From NCBI RefSeq assembly GCF_030684215.1, contig NZ_JAUXOV010000024.1:1-64000 (forward strand): a DNA stretch of 64,000 nucleotides, given 5' to 3'. The notes under the pieces were generated by a model that was given only the letters and a program-made list of their open reading frames with translations, did not search any database and was not told where the DNA came from. A program made the translations under genes and the position numbers. Below, piece by piece: positions 17,376 to 24,052 of this stretch (positions within the stretch are counted from its first letter, which is position 1; every line of letters begins with the position of its first letter). Source of the DNA: Pseudotabrizicola sp. (GTDB taxonomy: Bacteria > Pseudomonadota > Alphaproteobacteria > Rhodobacterales > Rhodobacteraceae).

Positions 17376-17398
17376 GCGATTGTGGCCAGAACAATCGC
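17376..17398. promoter_or_regulatory. Perfect palindrome GCGATTGT-N7-ACAATCGC between ade and eamA
   Basis: Eight-base arms at 17376-17383 and 17391-17398 are exact inverted copies around a 7-base spacer. It is 52 bases from the ade start and 44 bases from the start of the divergent transporter. The size and position fit an operator for a dimeric regulator that controls both genes. No regulator gene is adjacent, so the factor is unknown. Confidence 0.5.
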
Positions 17399-17441
17399 AC
17401 CCCTTGCGGCCCTGCTTCAGACCAGCCACGATAGCACCATC

Positions 17442-18362
17442 ATGAACCCGTTGCGTGGCATTGCCCTTAAACTGATTTCGGTCCTACTGTTCATCACGAT
17501 GTCGGCGATGATCAAGGCCACGTCGGCCCATGTTCCGCCGGGCGAAGCGGTTTTTTTCCGCTCGTTCTTTGCCATTCCGGTCATTCTGATCTGGTTGACA
17601 TGGCGGCGCGAGCTGTCAACGGGACTGCGCACCCGCAACCCGTTCGGGCATTTCTGGCGTGGCCTGATGGGAACCACATCCATGGGGCTTGGTTTTGCAG
17701 CGCTTGCTTATCTGCCGCTGCCCGAAGTGACGGCCATCGGCTACACCGCACCGCTGCTGACCGTAATCTTTGCCGCAATGTTTCTGGGCGAAGAGGTGCG
17801 TGCCTTTCGCATCACCTGCGTTGTGCTTGGCATGGTCGGCGTGCTGATTGTCGTCTCACCGCGCCTGAGTGTGCTGGGCGGCGGCGCCAACCACGCAGAG
17901 GCGCTTGGCGCGATGATGATACTGAGCAGTGCGGTCTTTGCGGCGCTGGCACAGGTGTTCGTGCGCAAACTGGTGCAGGCCGAACAGACCGCCACAATTG
18001 TCTTTTGGTTTTCCGTCACCGCAACGCTTTTGTCACTGCTCACCCTGCCCTATGGCTGGGTGTGGCCAACCCGAACCGAGGCAGCCCTTCTGGTGACCGC
18101 CGGATTGATCGGCGGCTTGGGGCAGATTTTCCTGACCTCATCTTACCGCAGCGCCGATGCGTCAGTCGTGGCCCCCTTTGACTATGCCTCAATGCTATTT
18201 GCCCTTCTGTTCGGCTGGTTCTTCTTTGACGAAGTGCCTACCGCCACCATGCTGGCGGGGGCTGCGCTGGTGATCACTGCGGGCGTGCTGATCATCTGGC
18301 GCGAGCGCAAACTGGGGATCGAGCGTGCGAAACAACGCAAGGCGATGCCGCCGGGGTCATGA
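17442..18362 (+). CDS. EamA/DMT-family transporter
   Basis: The 306-residue inner-membrane protein has ten predicted helices in two EamA repeats (about residues 5-135 and 150-290), for example [21 protein letters not shown] and [20 protein letters not shown]. It ends in a short basic tail. The family exports or imports small metabolites; a purine-related substrate is a guess from its divergent neighbour adenine deaminase. The frame is open far upstream, but ATG 17442 begins a normal signal-anchor helix. Confidence 0.88.
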   Translation: MNPLRGIALKLISVLLFITMSAMIKATSAHVPPGEAVFFRSFFAIPVILIWLTWRRELSTGLRTRNPFGHFWRGLMGTTSMGLGFAALAYLPLPEVTAIGYTAPLLTVIFAAMFLGEEVRAFRITCVVLGMVGVLIVVSPRLSVLGGGANHAEALGAMMILSSAVFAALAQVFVRKLVQAEQTATIVFWFSVTATLLSLLTLPYGWVWPTRTEAALLVTAGLIGGLGQIFLTSSYRSADASVVAPFDYASMLFALLFGWFFFDEVPTATMLAGAALVITAGVLIIWRERKLGIERAKQRKAMPPGS

Positions 18363-18402
18363 AAGAGAGCCGCACGTCTGCGGCCAGCGCTGCAACGGGG
18401 GG

Positions 18403-19011
18403 CTAATGCCAGTCTATCCTGACATCAGCAGGGCGGGAGAGCGCGATGGTGCGGCGGATGTTGGGCATATCGTTGCCGTCGATCCAGTCGCGCGCCTGCG
18501 CAGGGGTTTTGCCATGATGCGCCCAGCGCTGCATCAGGCGGCGGTCAAGTTCTGCCTCGGGCACGTCGATCCAGACTGTCAGGTCAAAGGCACCACCCAG
18601 CGCCGCCCATGGCCCGTCATTCAGCAACAGATAATTGCCCTCCACCAACAGAAAGCGGTCGTCGGGCAACACCACATCCGCCGCCGCACGTGACAGCTCC
18701 ATCTGGCGGTCAAAGACCGGGATGGCAACTTCGGCCTCATCACGCAGACGACGGATCAAGCTGACGAAACCAGCCACATCAAAGGTCTCTGGCGCGCCTT
18801 TGCGCGCGCGCAGACCACGCGCCGTCAGGACGGCATCATCATAGTGGAACCCATCCATCGGAACGACGCGGGCACCGGGGCCAATGGCCGCCACAACGGC
18901 GTCGGCAAATGTCGATTTCCCTGCGCCCGGCGGTCCGGCAAGGGCGGTCAAAAACCGCCCCTGCCCTTGGGCGCGTTGCCTGATCAGATCGGCAAGCCCT
19001 GCCGGAGTCAT
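18403..19011 (-). CDS. frcK: FrcK-like P-loop kinase of the fructose transport operon
   Basis: The 202-residue protein has a Walker A motif AGPPGAGKST near residue 30, a phosphate-acceptor-like VPMDGFHYDD segment, and a LVEGNYLLL Walker B-like strand. This is the uridine-kinase/pantothenate-kinase-like fold. It is the last gene of an frcBCA cassette and overlaps frcA by four bases, as frcK does in Sinorhizobium meliloti. It presumably phosphorylates the imported sugar or a derivative; the substrate is not proven by sequence. Confidence 0.8.
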   Translation of the reverse strand: MTPAGLADLIRQRAQGQGRFLTALAGPPGAGKSTFADAVVAAIGPGARVVPMDGFHYDDAVLTARGLRARKGAPETFDVAGFVSLIRRLRDEAEVAIPVFDRQMELSRAAADVVLPDDRFLLVEGNYLLLNDGPWAALGGAFDLTVWIDVPEAELDRRLMQRWAHHGKTPAQARDWIDGNDMPNIRRTIALSRPADVRIDWH

Positions 19012-19784
19012 GCTTGCTCAGCCATGCCTTCGGGCAGTTTCGCCCCTGTCATGAAGGCCACCGCGTCCGACATCGAGTAATCGCCGGGCTTGATCACGCA
19101 CAGACGCTTGCCCAAACGGTGGATGTGGATGCGGTCAGCCACTTCGAACACATGCGGCATGTTGTGGCTGATCAGAATGATCGGGATCCCACGGCTGCGC
19201 ACATCGCGGATCAGCTCCAGCACGCGCCGGGATTCCTTTACTCCCAGTGCCGCAGTGGGCTCGTCGAGGATCACCACCTTTGACCCAAAGGCTGCCGCTC
19301 GAGCCACGGCCACCCCCTGACGCTGGCCACCCGACAGGGTTTCCACCGCCTGATTGATATTCTGGATCGTCATCAGACCCAGCTCGTTGAGCTTTTCGCG
19401 GGCGAATTTCTCCATCCGCGGACGGTCGAGCTTGCGAAACACCGATCCAAGGATCCCCGGTGTGCGCAATTCGCGCCCCATGAACATGTTGTCGGCAATC
19501 GACAGGGCGGGCGACATCGCAAGAGTCTGATAGACCGTCTCGATCCCCGCCGCCCGTGCCTCGATCGGTGAGGCAAACTTGATCACCTTACCCTCTAGCG
19601 TGATCTCGCCCTCATCGGGGATGACCGCGCCTGACACTGCCTTGATCAGCGTCGATTTACCCGCGCCGTTATCGCCGATCACTGCCAGAATTTCGCCGGG
19701 GTAAAGTTCGAAGTCGCAATGGTCGAGGGCGGTAACCTTGCCGTAGCGTTTGACAAGGTTAGTACCTTTCAGAAGCGGTTCCAT
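19008..19784 (-). CDS. frcA: Fructose-type ABC transporter ATP-binding protein
   Basis: The 258-residue protein is a single-domain CUT2-like ATPase: Walker A GDNGAGKST (residues 37-45), Q loop around YQTLAMSP, signature LSGGQRQGVA, Walker B VVILDEPTAALG and switch ISHNMPHVFE. Most sugar CUT2 ATPases are double-domain; the single-domain form is typical of FrcA. The ATG at 19784 overlaps the frcC stop (TGATG), so the earlier open frame is not used. Confidence 0.92.
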   Translation of the reverse strand: MEPLLKGTNLVKRYGKVTALDHCDFELYPGEILAVIGDNGAGKSTLIKAVSGAVIPDEGEITLEGKVIKFASPIEARAAGIETVYQTLAMSPALSIADNMFMGRELRTPGILGSVFRKLDRPRMEKFAREKLNELGLMTIQNINQAVETLSGGQRQGVAVARAAAFGSKVVILDEPTAALGVKESRRVLELIRDVRSRGIPIILISHNMPHVFEVADRIHIHRLGKRLCVIKPGDYSMSDAVAFMTGAKLPEGMAEQA

Positions 19785-20857
19785 CAGCTTGCCACCTTTC
19801 TGATCCACTGGTCCACGGCGACCGCAAAGATGATCAGCACGCCGATAAGGAAGAACGTCCATTGCGGGTCGGTGCCAACAAGGCGCAGGCCCATTTCAAA
19901 CACGCCGACGATCAGGGCGCCGAAGAACATGCCCACGATGGACCCACGGCCACCGAACAGCGAGATACCCCCGATCACCACAGCCGTGATTGACTGGATA
20001 TTGCCCAACTGCCCGGTGGATGCGGTGGGCGACACCGAACCGAATCGTCCGATCATCACCCAGCCGGCAATGGCGCAAAAGAAGCCTGCCAGCGCGTAGA
20101 CCTGGATCAGCACCTTGGCCGTCGGTACACCTGCCAGTTCGGCCGCCTGCGGATCATCACCCGTGGCATAAACATGCCTGCCCCAAGCGGTGTTGCGCAA
20201 AATCCATGCCATGACGGCGACCAGCGCGATCATCAGGAACACGGCATACAGAACCTTAATCCCGCCCGGCTGGATCGACCTGCCCCAGAATTGTAACGCC
20301 GGGGCCTGCGCCGCGATATCGGAAGATCGTATCGTCTCATTCGCCGAGAAGATAAAATTCGATGCCAGCAGGATCTGCCACGTGCCAAGCGTCGCGATAA
20401 AGGGCGGCAGTTTCATCTTGGCGATCAAGAAGCCGTTAACCGCCCCCATCCCGGTGCCAAGAACCAAACCGATCAGAATGGCCAGTTCCGCCGGAAGGCC
20501 AAAGCGAAAGGTGATCTGACCCATCAGCACCGAAGAAAACACCGCAATCGCGCCAACCGAGAGGTCAATGCCCGCAGTCAGGATCACAATGGTCTGCGCG
20601 CAGCCCAGGATTCCGACGATGGCGATCTGTTGCAAGATCACCGACAGCGTTCCGGCCTTGAAAAAGTTCTCGGACAGCAAACCAAACACGATCAACGCCA
20701 GCACCAGCACGATCATCGGCACAGCCGAAGGCGTCTGGTGCAGCCAGTGCTGCAGCTTTTTCAACGCACTTTTTTCTTCGTGAAACTCGGCCACTTTATC
20801 TGAAGCGCCTTTAAGCCCCTCTTCAAAACTGGACGATGTTTTTGTATCTGATGACAT
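19784..20857 (-). CDS. frcC: Fructose-type ABC transporter permease
   Basis: The 357-residue inner-membrane protein has an unusual hydrophilic N-terminus of about 45 residues, then eight to ten helices. It contains the CUT2 permease signatures ILTAGIDLSVGA and GDDPQAAELAG, and the conserved GGISLFGGRGS. ATG 20857 is preceded by GGGAGGGATAAT and is preferred to the upstream frame start. It follows frcB after 134 bases that contain a hairpin. Confidence 0.93.
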   Translation of the reverse strand: MSSDTKTSSSFEEGLKGASDKVAEFHEEKSALKKLQHWLHQTPSAVPMIVLVLALIVFGLLSENFFKAGTLSVILQQIAIVGILGCAQTIVILTAGIDLSVGAIAVFSSVLMGQITFRFGLPAELAILIGLVLGTGMGAVNGFLIAKMKLPPFIATLGTWQILLASNFIFSANETIRSSDIAAQAPALQFWGRSIQPGGIKVLYAVFLMIALVAVMAWILRNTAWGRHVYATGDDPQAAELAGVPTAKVLIQVYALAGFFCAIAGWVMIGRFGSVSPTASTGQLGNIQSITAVVIGGISLFGGRGSIVGMFFGALIVGVFEMGLRLVGTDPQWTFFLIGVLIIFAVAVDQWIRKVAS

Positions 20858-20905
20858 ATTATCCCTCCCCCGGCACAACGGTCGCTGCTGTGCTATGGCC
20901 ATGAT

Positions 20906-20929
20906 AAGGGCGGCGCGATGGCCGCCCTT
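20906..20929 (-). promoter_or_regulatory. Hairpin between frcB and frcC
   Basis: AAGGGCGGC (20906-20914) pairs perfectly with GCCGCCCTT (20921-20929) around a 6-base loop. Lying between the binding-protein gene and the permease gene, with no strong T-tract, it fits an mRNA-stabilising or partial-termination structure of the kind that keeps binding protein in excess over permease in many ABC operons. Confidence 0.55.
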
Positions 20930-20991
20930 GAACGTTAGTTTGAGGTCAAGAAACTCCGCAAATCAACTGCGGTGTTTCACCGATGCGGGGA

Positions 20992-22005
20992 TCAGCCCCA
21001 GCACAGTTCCATTCCCTTTGTGGTGTCGATCGAGTCGACGCCATCAACCGGGTTGTCGGTGATCAGGGCGACGCCCGTATCAAAGAACGCTTTGCCTTCG
21101 GTCGGGGCAGGCTTGGTGCCGTCTGCCGCAAACTGCGCAATCGCCTCAACACCCAGCGCCGCCATTTGCAGCGGGTACTGCTGCGAGGTCGCGCCGATTA
21201 CGCCTTCCTTAACGTCTTTGACGCCGGGGCAGCCCCCGTCAACCGAAACGATCAGCACACCTTCTTTGCCAGCCGCTTTCAGCGCCTCGAAGGCACCGGC
21301 AGCCGATGGTTCGTTGATGGTGTAGACCACGTTGATATCGGGGTCTTTGGCCAGCAGTGCCTCCATGGCCTTCAGGCCGCCTTCTTCGTTGCCAGCTGTG
21401 ACTTCGTTGCCAACGATGCGTGGATCGGTCTCGTCGCCCCATTTGTTCGGGTCGGCCAGATCAATGCCCATGCCCTGCAGGAAGCCCTGATCGCGCATAA
21501 CGTCAACCGACGGCTGGCTGATGGCAAGGTCAAGAAGTGCGATCTTGGCATTGGCGGCTTCGGCGCCCAGCGTGGCGTTTGCCCACTGACCGATCAGCAG
21601 ACCAGCCTGAAAGTTGTCGGTCGCAAAGGTCGCATCTGCGGCGTCAATCGGGTCAAGCGGAGTGTCGAGTGCGATAACCAGAACGCCAGCGTCGCGGGCA
21701 GCCTTGACCGAGTCGACAATTGCTTTGGTGTCCGATGCGGCGATCAGGATGCCCTTGGCACCATCGGCCACACAGGCCTCAACCGCTGCAACCTGGCTTT
21801 CATGGTCGCCATCAATGCGACCAGCGTAGGATTTGAGCGTCACACCCAGTTCCGCAGCCTTGGCTTCAGCGCCTTCTTTCATCTTCACGAAGAACGGGTT
21901 GGTGTCGGTCTTTGTGATCAGGCAAGCGCTGGTTTGCGCCGAGGCAGTTGTTGCCATCAGCACAAGTGCAGCCGAGCCCAAAAGGGCTTTCATCGAAAGT
22001 TTCAT
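20992..22005 (-). CDS. frcB: Fructose-type ABC transporter substrate-binding protein
   Basis: The 337-residue periplasmic protein has an N-terminal Sec signal ([23 protein letters not shown]). The mature chain has type I sugar-binding features: [57 protein letters not shown] and terminal MELCWG. These agree closely with the FrcB fructose-binding proteins I know from rhizobia. Fructose, with possible mannose and ribose uptake, is therefore the likely substrate. A GGGAGGAACCGC leader gives a strong ribosome site. It is the first gene of frcBCAK. Confidence 0.93.
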   Translation of the reverse strand: MKLSMKALLGSAALVLMATTASAQTSACLITKTDTNPFFVKMKEGAEAKAAELGVTLKSYAGRIDGDHESQVAAVEACVADGAKGILIAASDTKAIVDSVKAARDAGVLVIALDTPLDPIDAADATFATDNFQAGLLIGQWANATLGAEAANAKIALLDLAISQPSVDVMRDQGFLQGMGIDLADPNKWGDETDPRIVGNEVTAGNEEGGLKAMEALLAKDPDINVVYTINEPSAAGAFEALKAAGKEGVLIVSVDGGCPGVKDVKEGVIGATSQQYPLQMAALGVEAIAQFAADGTKPAPTEGKAFFDTGVALITDNPVDGVDSIDTTKGMELCWG

Positions 22006-22111
22006 GCGGTTCCTCCCAAGGATATCAGGGGCTTATACCCCTGCTGCAAGTTTGTTGCGCAGCCGATCCTCCTGCTGCGGTATCCCTACAAAACCCGATT
22101 CGGGGTCTTGC

Positions 22112-22147
22112 GTCAATATAAATAAATAAGAGTGATTTAATATTGAC
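22112..22147. promoter_or_regulatory. Inverted-repeat operator candidate between frcB and the mutarotase gene
   Basis: The arm GTCAATATAAAT (22112-22123) is mirrored by ATTTAATATTGAC (22135-22147) with one extra base. Both arms contain a TTGAC element pointing outward: TTGACG leftward (22116-22111) and TTGACA rightward (22143-22148). A dimeric repressor bound here would block both divergent promoters. The ROK protein encoded at 22651 is the natural candidate. Surrounding sequence is clearly AT-richer than the genes. Confidence 0.6.
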
Positions 22148-22219
22148 AGACCGAAGGAATCTTCGTCAACCTAAGACCGGGAGGATGCGTCTGGCAAAGC
22201 GCCGGGCGCAACAGGAACA

Positions 22220-22654
22220 ATGCTGATTGGAATACCACCCATTCTGGGGCCAGATCTTCTGGCCACACTGCGCGCCATGGGACATGGCGATGAAATTGCC
22301 ATTGTCGATGGCAATTACCCTGCGCAAGACCACGCACGCCGTCTGATCCGTGCCGATGGTCATGGACTGCTGCCGCTGCTGGGCGCGATCCTGACCGTCT
22401 TGCCGCTGGATGATGATGCGCCCTTTGCCATTTGTCGCGCCAGCCTGTTCAACAACCCGGAACAGGCCGGACCATTTCACCATGAGATAGAGGCGCTGTG
22501 CGGGCGGTTGAAACCGGGATATGCCGTGCAGGCGCTGGATGGTGCAGCGCTGTATCCGCGCATAAGAATGGCGCATACCATCGTTGCCAGCAGCGAAATG
22601 GCGCTCTATGCGAACATCATTCTGCGTAAAGGCGTGATCAGGGAAAACAGATGA
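22220..22654 (+). CDS. FucU/RbsD-family sugar mutarotase
   Basis: The 144-residue protein starts MLIGIPPILGPDLLATL, followed by the family His region RAMGHGDEIAIVDGNYPA, and ends with YANIILRKGVI. These are typical of FucU/RbsD mutarotases, which speed anomer conversion of imported sugars. It is divergent from frcB and overlaps the ROK regulator gene by four bases, so it probably serves the sugar imported by FrcBCA. Confidence 0.88.
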   Translation: MLIGIPPILGPDLLATLRAMGHGDEIAIVDGNYPAQDHARRLIRADGHGLLPLLGAILTVLPLDDDAPFAICRASLFNNPEQAGPFHHEIEALCGRLKPGYAVQALDGAALYPRIRMAHTIVASSEMALYANIILRKGVIRENR

Positions 22655-23895
22655 CCTCTCTTAGCGATGCCTCAGTTTCGACCGACCGCACGCCAAGCGA
22701 AGATCCGGTGCTGCGCGGCACCAACCAATCGGGGATGCGTGCGCAGAATGAACGGCTTGTGCTGACGCTGGTGCGCCAGCACGGAGCGCTTGCAAAATCC
22801 GACATCGCCCGGATGACGGGTCTCTCGGCGCAAACCGTATCGGTGATCATGCGGGCGCTGGAACAAGACGGGCTTTTGGAACGCGGCACGCCGCAGCGCG
22901 GCCGCATCGGCCAGCCGTCGATTCCCATGTCGCTGGCAGCCGAGGGCGCGTTGTTTTTCGGGCTCAAGATCGGGCGGAGGTCGGCTGATCTGATGCTGGT
23001 GGATTTTCTGGGCCGGGTTATGCGGCTGGAACGGCAAGTTTATCGCTACCCTACTCCGGGGGCGGTGGTTGATTTTGTCGCGTCCAGCCTGCCCCGTCTG
23101 ATCGCGGATCTACCCGAACACCTGCGCGGGCGCATTGGCGGGCTTGGGGTGGCGATGCCGTTTCAGTTGTGGAACTGGGTTCAATCCATCGGCGCACCGC
23201 AATCGGAGATGGACGCGTGGCAACACCGCGATATTCAGGCCGAGCTGGCCGCGCTGTCTGGTCTTCCGGTGTTTGTGCAAAATGATGCCACCGCCGCCTG
23301 CGGGGCAGAATTGGTGTTTGGCACGGGCGAGCGGCCCAAGGATTTTCTGTATTTCTATTTCGGCACCTTTATCGGCGGTGGTCTGGTGCTGAACGGTCAG
23401 CTTTTCACCGGGCGCAGCGGAAACGCGGCGGGTGTTGGCCCTATCCCGGTACCCGGCCCAGACGGCCAGACCCGGAGATTGCTGGATGTGGCATCGATGT
23501 CGGCACTGGCAACCGCGATGGAGGCGGCGGGCGAGTCGTCTGATCACCTGTGGGCACAGCATGAGGAATGGCGGGTCAGCCCGGCCGTGCTGGACGCCTG
23601 GCTTGACGGCGCGGCGCATGGCCTGGCCCATGCCATCCTGTCTGCGGCGGCGCTCATCGAGTTGGAAGCGGTGCTGATTGACGGTTGGATGCCGAAAGCG
23701 ATCCGGGCTGCGCTGACAACCCGCACACATGATGCCCTGCACGCGTTGGATCTGGCCGGAATCGATGCGCCCGCGATCCGTCAGGGCACCGTCGGGGCCA
23801 ATGCCCGAGTGCTTGGGGCAGCGGCAATCCCCCTGTCGCATCGCTATTTGATCGACCAGAATGCGCCGAACCGCGACACCTGGTCGCGTTTTTGA
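22651..23895 (+). CDS. ROK-family transcriptional repressor of the frc locus
   Basis: The 414-residue protein has an N-terminal winged helix (about residues 30-90, GALAKSDIARMTGLSAQTVSVIMRALE) and a C-terminal ROK sugar-kinase-like domain. The DNA in LPVFVQNDATAACGAELVFG matches the ROK active-site region, and GTFIGGGLVLNGQLFTG is the phosphate loop counterpart. The zinc-binding Cys cluster common in ROK proteins is not evident. It is coupled to the mutarotase gene and faces the frc operon, so sugar-responsive repression at 22112-22147 is likely. Confidence 0.9.
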   Translation: MTSLSDASVSTDRTPSEDPVLRGTNQSGMRAQNERLVLTLVRQHGALAKSDIARMTGLSAQTVSVIMRALEQDGLLERGTPQRGRIGQPSIPMSLAAEGALFFGLKIGRRSADLMLVDFLGRVMRLERQVYRYPTPGAVVDFVASSLPRLIADLPEHLRGRIGGLGVAMPFQLWNWVQSIGAPQSEMDAWQHRDIQAELAALSGLPVFVQNDATAACGAELVFGTGERPKDFLYFYFGTFIGGGLVLNGQLFTGRSGNAAGVGPIPVPGPDGQTRRLLDVASMSALATAMEAAGESSDHLWAQHEEWRVSPAVLDAWLDGAAHGLAHAILSAAALIELEAVLIDGWMPKAIRAALTTRTHDALHALDLAGIDAPAIRQGTVGANARVLGAAAIPLSHRYLIDQNAPNRDTWSRF

Positions 23896-23912
23896 CCTAG
23901 AACAAGGCCTGA

Positions 23913-23937
23913 GACGACGAAAACGCTTTCCGTCGTC
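23913..23937. terminator. Hairpin downstream of the ROK gene
   Basis: GACGACG (23913-23919) pairs with CGTCGTC (23931-23937); after one A/C mismatch AAA and TTT can extend the stem. It begins 18 bases after the ROK stop codon. No T-run follows immediately, so it may be a weak terminator or an mRNA 3' end. Confidence 0.4.
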
Positions 23938-23952
23938 GGTTGTCGGCCCTAA

Positions 23953-23984
23953 AGGTCTTGAAATTGTTTTTGTGAGGTCTTTGA
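23953..23984 (+). promoter_or_regulatory. Direct repeat AGGTCTT in the mrp leader
   Basis: AGGTCTTGA at 23953-23961 and AGGTCTTTGA at 23975-23984 are 22 bases apart, about two helical turns, within the 157-base gap before mrpA. This could be a tandem activator site. A TTGAAA (23958) overlaps the first copy and could be a -35 box, but no clear -10 follows. Confidence 0.3.
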
Positions 23985-24052
23985 TCGGCAAAAACCCGCC
24001 GCGACGATAACGACGCAAAAACGCCACGCCACGACGAGGGAACGCCCGTTTC

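Noticed and set aside
17442-18362. Fusion of the transporter with a long N-terminal extension from 16911
   Set aside because: The upstream part is antisense to ade and the normal first helix begins at ATG 17442.
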